Positions 32,745-41,651 of a stretch of DNA of 64,000 bases are shown here, piece after piece. The DNA is taken from the NCBI RefSeq assembly GCF_010668395.1, contig NZ_WUEY01000010.1, positions 159,762 through 223,761 of the forward strand. Direction: 5' to 3'. Made by a program: the position numbers and the translations under genes. The notes under the pieces are model-generated. The model was not told where the DNA came from. It did not search any database and worked only from the letters and a program-made list of their open reading frames with translations. The DNA comes from Martinezella lusitana. Lineage in GTDB: Bacteria; Pseudomonadota; Alphaproteobacteria; Rhizobiales; Rhizobiaceae. Numbering within the stretch: the stretch's first letter is position 1; the number at the start of each line of letters is the position of its first letter.

Positions 32745-34343
32745 TCAGGCCGGAAGCTTCTGCTCCGCCCTGCCGGGTATCGAGGCAAGAAGTTCGCGCG
32801 TGTATCGATGCGCGGGAGCGGCAAAGATCGAGGACACGGGTCCCTGCTCGACGATTTCGCCGCGATGCATCACGATCAGCCGATCGCAGATTTGGGCCGC
32901 CACCCGAAGATCATGGGTGATGAAAAGGATCGCCAGATCGAAGCGCTTCTGGATATCGTCGATCAGGCGCAGGACCTGCGCCTGAACCGAGACATCGAGC
33001 GCCGACACCGCCTCGTCCGCCACCAGAATGTCGGGTTCCATGGCAAGCGCCCGCGCGATCGAAATGCGCTGCCGCTGGCCTCCGGAGAACTGATGCGGAA
33101 AGCGATCCACCGCATGCGGCTCCAGCCCGACGAGCTGCATGAGTTCGCGTGCGCGATCCAGCGCTTCGGCCTGGCTTCGTCCGAAGTTCATCGGCCCCTC
33201 GATGATCGATTGGCCGACAGTGCGCCGCGGGTTGAGCGACCTGTACGGATCCTGGAAGATCATCTGCATGCGCTGACGCAAAGTGCGGTCGCCCTGGACC
33301 CGCGGCAATTCCACGGTGCCGGATGAAGGCTCGATCAACTGCATGATGCAACGCGCAAGCGTCGATTTGCCGGAGCCGGACTCGCCGATGATGCCGAGCG
33401 TTTCCCCGCGTCGAACCGAAAGGGAGGCTCCCTTGAGGGCATGGACGGTTCGGGCTTTGCGAAACAGGCCGCCGCTTCGATATGTCTTCGTGAGCGCCTC
33501 GGCCTTGAGAGCGACGTCGCCGGTGACGACATGCCCGTTTCGCTTCGGCTCGAGCGTGGGAACCGAGGCAATCAGCATGCGCGTGTAGTCGGAGGCCGGC
33601 GCATCGAGCACCTGGTTGACCGCGCCCTGCTCGATCATCTTGCCGGCTCTCATGACAACCACACGGTCGGCGATTTCGCGGACGACGCCGATGTCGTGCG
33701 TGATGAACAGCACACCCATGCCGCGCTGGCGCTGAAGGTCGCGGATTTGCGCCAGAATTTGCGCCTGCGTCGTCACGTCGAGCGCCGTCGTCGGTTCGTC
33801 CGCGATCAGCAATTTCGGTTGAAGAATCAATGCGGCTGCGATGAGAACGCGCTGCCGCTGGCCGCCGGAGAGCTGATGCGGAAAGGCGTGATACAGGCTT
33901 TCCGGCTCCGGCAGGTGAACTTCCGCCATGGCGGCCAGAACCTTCTCGAAGCGTTCCCTGGACGATAGCGACAGATGGGTCCTCAGAACCTCGTCGATTT
34001 GCTTGCCCACGCTCTGAACGGGATTGAGCGCCGTCATCGGCTCCTGAAAGATCATGCCGATGCTGCGCCCGCGCAGCTCCCGCATTTCGGCGGGAGTTGC
34101 CCTGGTGATGTCCTTGCCTTCGAACAGGATGCGTCCGGCGGGCTTCGGGAAAACCTTCGGCAACAGCCCCATGATGGATTGTGCCGTCACCGACTTTCCG
34201 GACCCCGACTCTCCAACGACGCAGACGATTTCGCCGGCGGCGACCGAGAAGGAGACGTGATCGACGGCAAAGCCGCGATCGCCGCTGCCGGGAAGGGAAA
34301 TGGCGAGGTTTTCGACCTCGATGACTGGTGGGGTCATTTTCAT
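32745..34343 (-). CDS. Fused DppD-DppF-type ABC ATPase
   Basis: A 532-residue chain with two complete NBDs. NBD1: Walker A GESGSGKSVT, signature LSGGQRQRV, Walker B LLIADEPTTALD. NBD2: Walker A GESGSGKST, signature FSGGQRQRI, Walker B ILVADEAVSALD; note Ala instead of Pro after the catalytic Glu. ATG 34343 is chosen because GAGGGA stands six bases before it and it lies 10 bp beyond the DppC stop; an upstream extension would overlap that gene. It energises the DppB/DppC-type permease pair upstream. Fused D-F ATPases are frequent in rhizobia. Confidence 0.93.
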   Translation of the reverse strand: MKMTPPVIEVENLAISLPGSGDRGFAVDHVSFSVAAGEIVCVVGESGSGKSVTAQSIMGLLPKVFPKPAGRILFEGKDITRATPAEMRELRGRSIGMIFQEPMTALNPVQSVGKQIDEVLRTHLSLSSRERFEKVLAAMAEVHLPEPESLYHAFPHQLSGGQRQRVLIAAALILQPKLLIADEPTTALDVTTQAQILAQIRDLQRQRGMGVLFITHDIGVVREIADRVVVMRAGKMIEQGAVNQVLDAPASDYTRMLIASVPTLEPKRNGHVVTGDVALKAEALTKTYRSGGLFRKARTVHALKGASLSVRRGETLGIIGESGSGKSTLARCIMQLIEPSSGTVELPRVQGDRTLRQRMQMIFQDPYRSLNPRRTVGQSIIEGPMNFGRSQAEALDRARELMQLVGLEPHAVDRFPHQFSGGQRQRISIARALAMEPDILVADEAVSALDVSVQAQVLRLIDDIQKRFDLAILFITHDLRVAAQICDRLIVMHRGEIVEQGPVSSIFAAPAHRYTRELLASIPGRAEQKLPA

Positions 34344-34353
34344 CGAAATTCCC

Positions 34354-35226
34354 TCACATCCGTTTTGCGATCCGGGGATCGAGCGTATCGCGCAGCCCAT
34401 CCCCGAGCAGGTTGATGCCAAGCACCGTGAGAGCCAGGAAAAGGCTCGGCAGGAAGACCAGGCGGGGAGCGACCTGGAAGAAGGTGCGGCCTTCGGAAAT
34501 CATGTTGCCCCAGCTTGGAATTTCCGGCGGTAATCCCGTCCCGAGGAAACTCAGTCCCGCCTCGATCAGAATGGCCGAGGCGCAAATGTAGGTGCCGAGC
34601 ACCATCAAGGGTGCGTAGGCGCTGGGCAGGATATGGCGCACGAGGATCTTCGGGGTCGGCGTGCCGACGGAGATGGCCGCCTCGATGAACGGCTCCTCGC
34701 GCACGGTCAACACGACGCTGCGAACCAGGCGGACGACGCGCGGGATCTCGGGGATCGTCAGCGCGGCGACGACGCTTGCGATGCCGGCGTGGGTCAGCGA
34801 GACGAGAGCGATGGCCAGCAGGAATGTGGGAATTGCCATCAGACCGTCCATGATGCGCATCACCACGGCGTCCACCCAGCGGAAATAGCCCGTCACCAAC
34901 CCGATCGTGACGCCGGCAGTCAGCGCCACCGTCGCGACGCAAAGCCCGATGAGGATCGAGCTGCGCGCACCGTAGACCGCACGGCTGTAAACGTCGCGCC
35001 CGAACAGGTCCGTTCCGAACCAGGCGAGGGCTGAGGGCGGCTTCAGCCTCATGCCCGGCGCGATCCGCGTGGGATCGACGGTTCCGAGGAGGGGAGCAAG
35101 GATCGCGGCGATGACGATCGCCGCAACGAGCAATCCGCCGATGAGGATGGACGGATGGGATAGAGGCGCCGGAAGCCAGGGCTTTCGGGAGACCGGGGCG
35201 ACGGAAGACGAAGCAGGGCTGTTCAT
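34354..35226 (-). CDS. DppC/OppC-type ABC permease
   Basis: Inner-membrane permease of 290 residues with an OppC_N-type first segment (about 25-50) and the binding-protein-dependent transport domain. 'GTDLFGRDVYSRAVYGARSSILIGL' and the docking EAA-like loop 'VRREPFIEAAISVGTPTPKIL' region (reads TVREEPFIEAAISVG) are characteristic. Its ATG overlaps the stop of the upstream DppB-type gene (ATGA). Confidence 0.93.
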   Translation of the reverse strand: MNSPASSSVAPVSRKPWLPAPLSHPSILIGGLLVAAIVIAAILAPLLGTVDPTRIAPGMRLKPPSALAWFGTDLFGRDVYSRAVYGARSSILIGLCVATVALTAGVTIGLVTGYFRWVDAVVMRIMDGLMAIPTFLLAIALVSLTHAGIASVVAALTIPEIPRVVRLVRSVVLTVREEPFIEAAISVGTPTPKILVRHILPSAYAPLMVLGTYICASAILIEAGLSFLGTGLPPEIPSWGNMISEGRTFFQVAPRLVFLPSLFLALTVLGINLLGDGLRDTLDPRIAKRM

Positions 35227-36167
35227 CAGTAGCGTACTCGCGGGTCGAGGAAGGCATAGCCGATATCGATCGCCAGATTGACGAGGACATAGACGCCGGA
35301 AAATACGAGGATGACCCCCTGGATGACGGGATAGTCGCGCTTCAATATCGCATCCACGACAAGGCGGCCGACACCGGGAATGTTGAAGACAGTCTCGATC
35401 ACCACCACGCCGCTGATCAGAAGCGCAACGCCGATGCCGATGACGGTCAGGATCGGTATCGCCGAGTTGCGCAGGGCGTGCCGTGTCACGACGATGCGCT
35501 CCTTCACACCCTTGGCCCGCGCGGTTCGGATGAAATCCTCGCCCATCATTTCCAGAACGCTTGCGCGCGTGATGCGTGCGATCAGCACGAGATAGGCAAG
35601 ACCCAGCGTCATGGTGGGCAGCGCGATGTTGGAGAGGAAAGGGAAGATCCCCTGCCGGATGCTGGTGAACCCCTGCACCGGCAACACATGCAGCTGCAGC
35701 GAGAAGACATAGATGAGGCAGTAGCCCAGCACGAAGACCGGGATCGAAAACCCGAGGACGGAGATGAGCATCAACGCCCGATCCAGCCAGCTTCCCGCCG
35801 TGGCACCGGCAATCGTGCCGAGAGGAACCGCAATCAGGATCGAAAAGAAGATCGTCGTCAGGGCAAGCGAGGCCGTGGGCTCCAGGCGCTGCAAGATAAG
35901 ATCGGTGACGGGAATGTTCGAGAAGATCGACACGCCAAGATCACCGCGCAAAAGCGAGCCGACCCAAAGGATAAACTGGGTCAACAGTGGCTGGTCCAGT
36001 CCGAGGGTCGCGCGGATTCTCTCGATCGTCGCGGCATCGGCATTGTCGCCCGCGATGACGACGGCGGGATCTCCCGGGCTGAGTCGCAACAGCAGGAAAA
36101 CCACGATGGAGACGATCAGAATCACTGGAATCAGGCTCAGGATTCTCTTGGCGATGAACGATAGCAT
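35226..36167 (-). CDS. DppB/OppB-type ABC permease
   Basis: First gene of the six-gene operon, 313 residues, with six membrane segments. Family patterns include 'FLLLRLSPGDPAVVIAGDNA' near the N-terminus, 'QPLLTQFILWVGSLLRGDLG' and the docking loop 'DFIRTARAKGVKERIVVTRHAL'. It starts 203 bp from the divergent GntR regulator, and GTATGCAATT-type repeats stand 30-65 bp upstream of its start. Confidence 0.93.
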   Translation of the reverse strand: MLSFIAKRILSLIPVILIVSIVVFLLLRLSPGDPAVVIAGDNADAATIERIRATLGLDQPLLTQFILWVGSLLRGDLGVSIFSNIPVTDLILQRLEPTASLALTTIFFSILIAVPLGTIAGATAGSWLDRALMLISVLGFSIPVFVLGYCLIYVFSLQLHVLPVQGFTSIRQGIFPFLSNIALPTMTLGLAYLVLIARITRASVLEMMGEDFIRTARAKGVKERIVVTRHALRNSAIPILTVIGIGVALLISGVVVIETVFNIPGVGRLVVDAILKRDYPVIQGVILVFSGVYVLVNLAIDIGYAFLDPRVRY

Positions 36168-36196
36168 GCAATAGTTCCCGCTTCTTCTGATTTATT

Positions 36197-36231
36197 ATTG
36201 TATGCAATTTGTGCTATTTTATGCATGCAAT
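36197..36231. promoter_or_regulatory. GntR-type operator-like repeats before the DppB operon
   Basis: ATTGTATGCAAT (36197-36208) is one transition away from the palindromic ATTGTATACAAT type, and ATGCATGCAAT (36221-36231) contains the perfect palindrome TGCATGCA. The 10-mer GTATGCAATT at 36200-36209 recurs at 36330-36339 near the regulator start. The sites are well placed to control both divergent transcripts. Confidence 0.5.
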
Positions 36232-36370
36232 CTCTGTTTCGTAAAGTGCCATTTGCAGTTCCGCGAAAATAAAGCGGCAAATACCAACCGAAACGGCGGG
36301 TCAAAAAAGGCTGGACACACACAATGGTCGTATGCAATTCGAGGAGGAACCCAAAGGTTGGAGATCCGGA

Positions 36371-37069
36371 ATGGCAGACAAAGCGAGCGATGCTGGCGGT
36401 GGCCGCTCCCAGGCTGTTCACCGCGCTTTGAAGCGAGCGATTATCGACCAGGCATTGCCGCCGGGGTCGAAGTTGCCGGAAGATTCGATCGGTGAGCGAA
36501 TGGGTGTCAGCCGGACCCTCGTCCGCGAAGCGCTGGTTCGCCTGAGCCAGGAAGGACTGGTCGAACTGCGCCCGAACAAGGGAGCGGCGGTTGCCCGGCC
36601 CAGCCTGGAGGAGGGCCGCGATCTGTTCCTGACGCGCATGGCGCTGGAACGGCTGGTGGTGGAAACACTTTCAGGCAATTTGACGCGGGATCAAATCGAC
36701 ACGCTTTCGGCTCACATAGAGGCAGAGGATTCCGCCAGAGCGCAGCATGCCACATCGATCCGCCTGGCGGGTGAATTCCACACGCTTCTTGCGCAGATGA
36801 CGAACAATTCCAGCCTCATTCGTTACGTGAACGAACTGGTCGGGCGCAGTTCGCTGATCCTTGCGCTTTACGGAAGACCGCATTCCTCCGAGTGTGCGGT
36901 ATCGGAGCATCGGGATCTGCTGGACAAGCTGATTGCCGGCGACACGGCCGAGGCAACCGCTCTCATGACCCATCATCTCGATTCCATAACCACCCGCGCC
37001 GTCCTGCCCAAACAGGATGACATCAGGGATGTGCTTTCCGCCTATGCCACGGCGGAAGGTCTCGGTTAG
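36371..37069 (+). CDS. GntR-family regulator with FCD domain
   Basis: FadR-type regulator of 232 residues. The winged helix (about 10-75) has 'LKRAIIDQALPPGSKLPED' and 'MGVSRTLVREALVRLSQEGLVEL'; the all-helical FCD ligand domain follows with its metal-site residues in 'EFHTLL', 'EHRDLL' and 'HHLDSI'. ATG 36371 is favoured over 36332, which lacks a ribosome site and overlaps an operator-like repeat; GGAG stands seven bases before 36371. It diverges from the DppB operon and is a clear paralogue of the GntR protein at 40741-41442. Confidence 0.92.
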   Translation: MADKASDAGGGRSQAVHRALKRAIIDQALPPGSKLPEDSIGERMGVSRTLVREALVRLSQEGLVELRPNKGAAVARPSLEEGRDLFLTRMALERLVVETLSGNLTRDQIDTLSAHIEAEDSARAQHATSIRLAGEFHTLLAQMTNNSSLIRYVNELVGRSSLILALYGRPHSSECAVSEHRDLLDKLIAGDTAEATALMTHHLDSITTRAVLPKQDDIRDVLSAYATAEGLG

Positions 37070-37211
37070 GCAATGGTGCAGTCCGGGTGGGCGCTTTGCC
37101 GATGCTCGCCGGTCGACGGCGGAGTTCGGCCATTCGCGCACGCCGCCACGGTCCGATCCGTCATCGCAGCGGGCCGATGTCGAGACGGCGATTAAGCCGG
37201 GCTGACCGTTC

Positions 37212-38306
37212 CTAGTCGTGCGTTGTCCTGAAATAGCGCTCCAGAAACCGGCTGTAGCTGCCCATCAATGCGCTGAAGGCGAAATAGACGGCTGCTGCGA
37301 AGAGGTAGCCCTCCAGGACCGCAATGCCTTGCCAGGCAGGGTCGCGCATCGCAGACCGCACCGTATCGAGAAAATCGAGAAGACCGACGATGGTCACAAG
37401 CGTCGTGTCCTGGAAAAAGCCGATGAACAGGCCGACCAGCGGCGGGATGACTTTCTTCATGGCTTGCGGAAGTACGATTTTGTACATGACCAGCCAATAA
37501 TGCAGACCCAGGGACGATCCGGCCTCGCTCTGCCCCCTCGGAACATCCTGCAGGCCGCCACGGACGATTTCGGCGATATAGGCGGCGGCGAAAATGATGA
37601 TCGCAACCTGCGCCCGGACCAATTTGTCGATCGTGATGCCGTCCGGCATGAACAGGGGCAGCATCACCGTGGCCATGAACAGGATGCTGATCAGCGGAAC
37701 GCCGCGCACGATCTCGATGAAACTGATCGCGAGGATGCGGATGATCGGCAGATCGGATATGCGGGAGAGGGCCAGGAGGATTCCCAAGGGCAGAGCGCAG
37801 GCCAGCCCGACGAAGGAAAGCAGGAACGAGAGCGGCAGGCCTCCCCATTGGCTGGTCGGCACGGGCATCAGGCCGAAAAAACCTCCTGCCATGAGAATAT
37901 AAAGCACCGGCATCAGCACCAGGAACCACGCGCCAAGCAGGGCCCGCCCCCATAACCGCGGCAGCATCGACACCAGGGCGCCGCCGACGAACAGGATCAA
38001 TGCCAGAAGTGGCCGCCACTGCTCTTCAAAGGGATAGAAGCCGAACAGCATATAGCGCAGCTTGGCGGCAAGAAACGGCCAGCACGCACCCGTGGCGCTC
38101 TTGCAGTCGGCCGGCGTTCCGGCGAATGTGGCGTTTACAAGCAGCCAATCGATCACCAGCCTTCCCAGTGTGAACAAGGCGCCGGCGCAGACAAGCGTAA
38201 CCACGGTGTTGCCTGGTGTCCCGAACCATGTCCGTATCCACTGGGCCTGCCGTCTGGGTGGCCGTTCCGATGCAACGGCGGTCAATTGCAGATCCATATC
38301 GGCCAT
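37212..38306 (-). CDS. aapM: AapM-type general amino-acid ABC permease
   Basis: Inner-membrane permease of 364 residues, with the long N-terminal extension and extra segments of AapM/BztC compared with the about 220-residue GlnP type. Typical stretches are 'AGGFFGLMPVPTSQWGGLPL', 'SFIEIVRGVPLISILFM' and the EAA loop 'AEIVRGGLQDVPRGQSEAGSSLGL'. It follows the AapQ-type gene by two bases. The order J-Q-M is canonical, but no AapP ATPase gene follows: the next gene is a convergent regulator. Confidence 0.92.
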   Translation of the reverse strand: MADMDLQLTAVASERPPRRQAQWIRTWFGTPGNTVVTLVCAGALFTLGRLVIDWLLVNATFAGTPADCKSATGACWPFLAAKLRYMLFGFYPFEEQWRPLLALILFVGGALVSMLPRLWGRALLGAWFLVLMPVLYILMAGGFFGLMPVPTSQWGGLPLSFLLSFVGLACALPLGILLALSRISDLPIIRILAISFIEIVRGVPLISILFMATVMLPLFMPDGITIDKLVRAQVAIIIFAAAYIAEIVRGGLQDVPRGQSEAGSSLGLHYWLVMYKIVLPQAMKKVIPPLVGLFIGFFQDTTLVTIVGLLDFLDTVRSAMRDPAWQGIAVLEGYLFAAAVYFAFSALMGSYSRFLERYFRTTHD

Positions 38307-38308
38307 CG

Positions 38309-39457
38309 TCAGCGCTCCCTCAACGCAATGCGGGCATTGGACCAGTTCATGAGGAGCGAGATCACAATGGAAAGGCCGAGATATACCGCCATGAACACCG
38401 CTATCGTTTCCATGGCCTGTCCGGTTTGGTTCATGATGGTATTCGACACCATGACAAGATCGGGATAGCCGATAGCGATCGCCAGCGAGCTATTCTTGAA
38501 GACGGTCAGATATATGTTCGTGAGCGGCGGGATCATGATCCGCAACGCCTGCGGCAACACGACCAAACGCATTGTACGGCCGCGTGAAAGGCCCAGCGCC
38601 ATCGAGGCTTCCCATTGCCCCTTGCCGATGGCTTGAATTCCGGCCCGTACGATCTCGGCTACGTTTGCCGACACGTTGAGCGCGAGGCCGAAGAGAAGCG
38701 CCACGAATTCAGGCCGGATCTGCAGGCCGCCGCTCAGGCGGAAGCGACCCGGCTGGGGATTGTCCCAGCTCAAGTTGACTCCGTATACAAGCCAGACCAG
38801 CAGGAGCGGAGCGACGGCAACGGCAAACGCAATTGTGCCGCCATAATTGGGTTGTCCGTGAGCGAGACGGCGATGCAATGCAATACGATGGACGAGAACG
38901 GCTGCCATCAGCCCGATGACAATCGCAGTCAATGGAAGAGCAAATCCATCCGCTGCCGATACGGCGGGAACGGCAAGCCCGCTGTTGGAAAGATAGACAT
39001 GCGGAGCTATTTCCAGCGCCGCACGAACCGGTGGCAAGACGTTTATGACCAGCGCATACCAGAAGAGCAGATACAGCAACAAAGGAACGTTGCGCAGCAG
39101 CTCGACATAGACAAGCATCAAGCGCTGCAGCAATGGATTGCGCGACATTCGCCCGATACCAACGAGCAAGCCGATGAAGGTGCCAAATAGTGCCGATAAC
39201 AGCGAGACTTTCACGGTATTGGCGATGCCGACCAGCAAAGCACGCGCGACAGTGTCGCTTGGCTGGTAGTCGATCGCCGCTTCGCTGATGACGAAGCCTG
39301 CCTGTCTTGACAGATAGCCGAAGCCGGTCGCGATATCCTGCTTGGCCAAATTCTGGCTCGCCGTCGTGAACATGGACCAGCCGAGGACGGCGACGAGCGC
39401 GACCACCAGGCACTGATAGAACAGCGCGCGATACCTCACATCATGAAGCAAGGTCAT
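38309..39457 (-). CDS. aapQ: AapQ-type general amino-acid ABC permease
   Basis: Inner-membrane permease of 382 residues. 'NPLLQRLMLVYVELLRNVPLLLYLLFWY' (here spanning about 105-135), the EAA loop 'AEIVRAGIQAIGKGQWEASMALGLSRG' and 'TNIYLTVFKNSSLAIAIGYPDLV' are typical of AapQ/BztB. It forms a heterodimer with AapM. It lies 69 bp after the binding-protein gene. Confidence 0.92.
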   Translation of the reverse strand: MTLLHDVRYRALFYQCLVVALVAVLGWSMFTTASQNLAKQDIATGFGYLSRQAGFVISEAAIDYQPSDTVARALLVGIANTVKVSLLSALFGTFIGLLVGIGRMSRNPLLQRLMLVYVELLRNVPLLLYLLFWYALVINVLPPVRAALEIAPHVYLSNSGLAVPAVSAADGFALPLTAIVIGLMAAVLVHRIALHRRLAHGQPNYGGTIAFAVAVAPLLLVWLVYGVNLSWDNPQPGRFRLSGGLQIRPEFVALLFGLALNVSANVAEIVRAGIQAIGKGQWEASMALGLSRGRTMRLVVLPQALRIMIPPLTNIYLTVFKNSSLAIAIGYPDLVMVSNTIMNQTGQAMETIAVFMAVYLGLSIVISLLMNWSNARIALRER

Positions 39458-39526
39458 GCATTCTTCCGAAAATTCGAGGGCCGGGGATGTCCCGTATTCG
39501 GAATGCCGAATACGGGACCGGTTTCC

Positions 39527-40555
39527 TTAGCGGAAAGGCGGGGCATACAGCAGGCCCCCGGCATTCCATGGCGTATTCGGACCGCGCGTCAGACCCAGGC
39601 GAGTCTTTTCGCCGAGATTGCGGTCGAAGATCTCACCGTAGTTCCCGACCGAGTTGATGATGTTATAGCCCCACTTCTTGTCCAGCTTCAGCATCGGACC
39701 GAGCTCGTCCGTCGCGCCGAGCATGCGCTGGATTTCCTGGTCGTCGCTTTTCAGCTTTTCGTCGACGTTGCCCTGGCTGATGCCCTTCTCTTCGGCAGCC
39801 ATCAGCATCCAGATGGACCAGGATACGATGTCCCGCCAGTTGGAATCGTTCTGCCGAACTGCCGGCGCGAGCGGTTCCTTCGAAATGGTTTCGGGAAGAA
39901 CCACGTAGTCGTCGGGGTTGTTGGCAACCGCTCGGATCGAGGCCAGGTCGGAACGATCGGAGGAAATGGCCTCGCAACGGCCGCTGAAGAAGGCGGCGCG
40001 ATTTTCGTCAGGGCTCTCGAATACCACCATTTCGAACTTGGCGCCTTGGGCTGCAAAGAAATCGCTGAGATTTTGAGCCGTGGTCGTTCCGGGCAGGGTG
40101 CAGATCGCGGCGTCTTTCAGCTCCTTGGCGCTGGTGATCCCCAGTGATTTCGGAACCATCAGTCCCTGGCCGTCGAAAAAGACGTAAGGGCCGAAATCGA
40201 GGCCGAGCGAGGCATCGCGGGAAAAGGTCAGCGTCGTCTGCCGGGACAGGATGTCGATCTCGCCGGACTGAAGCGCCTGGAAGCGAGTATTGATGTTGGT
40301 CGGAACAAACTCCACTTTTTCGCCGTCGCCAAACACCGCCGCGGCGACCGCGCGGCAGATATCGGCATCGAAGCCTTCCATCCGCCCCTTGTCGTCCGGT
40401 GCCGCGAAGCCAGGGTTGGCAAGCGATACGCCGCATACCACCTTGCCGCGCTGCCTTACCGCATCGAGCGTGTCGGCTCGGGAAATCGTCGGAGTCAACA
40501 TGCCCAGCGTGGCGAACGCGCAAGCGACGCCAGCCCACAAGATCCCATATTTCAT
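39527..40555 (-). CDS. aapJ: AapJ-type amino-acid substrate-binding protein
   Basis: Periplasmic binding protein of 342 residues, first gene of the operon. ATG 40555 is selected since GGGGAGG lies six bases upstream, whereas 40570 would place that site inside the gene. Signal peptide about 1-27 (cleavage near SRA-DT). Family patterns include 'VRQRGKVVCGVSLANPGFAAPDDKGRM' and 'GFDADICRAVAAAVFGD', and the C-terminal 'WGYNIINSVGNYGEIFDRNLG' is diagnostic of the AapJ/BztA group. The promoter region holds a perfect GntR-type palindrome 72 bp upstream. Confidence 0.93.
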   Translation of the reverse strand: MKYGILWAGVACAFATLGMLTPTISRADTLDAVRQRGKVVCGVSLANPGFAAPDDKGRMEGFDADICRAVAAAVFGDGEKVEFVPTNINTRFQALQSGEIDILSRQTTLTFSRDASLGLDFGPYVFFDGQGLMVPKSLGITSAKELKDAAICTLPGTTTAQNLSDFFAAQGAKFEMVVFESPDENRAAFFSGRCEAISSDRSDLASIRAVANNPDDYVVLPETISKEPLAPAVRQNDSNWRDIVSWSIWMLMAAEEKGISQGNVDEKLKSDDQEIQRMLGATDELGPMLKLDKKWGYNIINSVGNYGEIFDRNLGEKTRLGLTRGPNTPWNAGGLLYAPPFR

Positions 40556-40625
40556 AAATTTCCTCCCCATTTTCAGATATGCGCGACGCCATGCTCCCCC
40601 GCACGGTTAAACTTCGCACACATTG

Positions 40626-40657
40626 GTTGTATACAATGAAAGTATACGTAATACAAC
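40626..40657. promoter_or_regulatory. GntR operator region (TTGTATACAA palindrome)
   Basis: TTGTATACAA (40627-40636) is a perfect 10-bp palindrome of the FadR/FCD GntR type. A second GTATAC core lies at 40642-40647, and GTTGTAT (40626-40632) and ATACAAC (40651-40657) form a further 7-bp inverted repeat. The region sits between the divergent AapJ and GntR genes. Confidence 0.62.
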
Positions 40658-40740
40658 ATCGCGTTTTGAAGCCGCGCTGATATTCTTGTAAAGGTTGGGC
40701 ACGGCAGTGATTCTGTTGCCGCCGATGCCGGGGTGGGGAA

Positions 40741-41442
40741 TTGACAGACGTGGAAAAAAAGCCGAGCCGCGCCAATTTTGTGTACAATGCGTTGCGCGAG
40801 GCCATTCTCGAGCAGGCCCTCAAGCCGGGAACAAAATTGGCCGAGGACATTATCGCGGAGCAGTTCGAAGTCAGCCGCACGAGTGTCAGGGCCGCACTTC
40901 AGCAGCTGCGTGGCGATGGGCTCGTGGACATAGAGGCCAATAAGGGCGCATCCGTTGCCGCGCCATCGGCAGAAGAGGCGCGGGACATATTTTCGCTGCG
41001 GCGCATGCTGGAAGCCGAAGTCGTTCGCAGGCTTGCCGGGCAGCTCAGCAAGAAGGAATGCGACCGGCTTCGTGCCCACGTTCGATCCGAGCAGCAGGCG
41101 AAATCCAGCAATTCGTCTCTGTCCATTCGTTTGACGGGTGAGTTTCACATACTTCTGGCGGAACTCACGGGCTCGCCGTCGTTGACCCGCTTCGTGCGCG
41201 AGGTGGTTTCACGCTGTTCCCTCATTCTTGCCCGCTTTGCCCGCAACCATTCAACGGAATGCGCTGTGGACGAGCATGAACGCATCATCACGGCCCTCAT
41301 GTCCGGGGATGGCAAGGCGGCCGAAGAGTTGCTGCTCCATCATCTGGATTCCGTGGCGGAGCGCGCCGATCTGCGGGAAGTCCCTTCGGACAGCAACATG
41401 GTCGATATTCTCAAGCACTACGCCTTGAGACGGTCGTCATAG
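40741..41442 (+). CDS. GntR-family regulator with FCD domain
   Basis: FadR-type regulator of 233 residues, paralogous along its full length to the one at 36371-37069 (compare 'ILEQALKPGTKLAED' with 'IIDQALPPGSKLPED', and 'SECAVSEH' with 'TECAVDEH'). Its winged helix includes 'FEVSRTSVRAALQQLRGDGLV'; FCD residues lie in 'EFHILL', 'EHERII' and 'HHLDSV'. TTG 40741 is used because GTGGGG precedes it; GTG 40750 is possible. It diverges from aapJQM and a perfect TTGTATACAA lies between them, so it most likely controls that importer. Confidence 0.91.
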   Translation: MTDVEKKPSRANFVYNALREAILEQALKPGTKLAEDIIAEQFEVSRTSVRAALQQLRGDGLVDIEANKGASVAAPSAEEARDIFSLRRMLEAEVVRRLAGQLSKKECDRLRAHVRSEQQAKSSNSSLSIRLTGEFHILLAELTGSPSLTRFVREVVSRCSLILARFARNHSTECAVDEHERIITALMSGDGKAAEELLLHHLDSVAERADLREVPSDSNMVDILKHYALRRSS

Positions 41443-41651
41443 CAGCCGTCGCAGCGATGGAGTGAAAGTAGGGCAGGCACTGGCGGCTAAGCCGCTTTGC
41501 AGCCTTCCGGAGTTTCTATCCGGTGATCCAGGCAAATCTGCCGGTGGGGCAATCCTTTCCGCAAATGAATGGTGTTTTACGTATTCGCGTAGAGGATCTT
41601 AAGGAAATCATAGCTAATGGACCTGGGTGCAATTGATCCGGCGGTTTTGCT

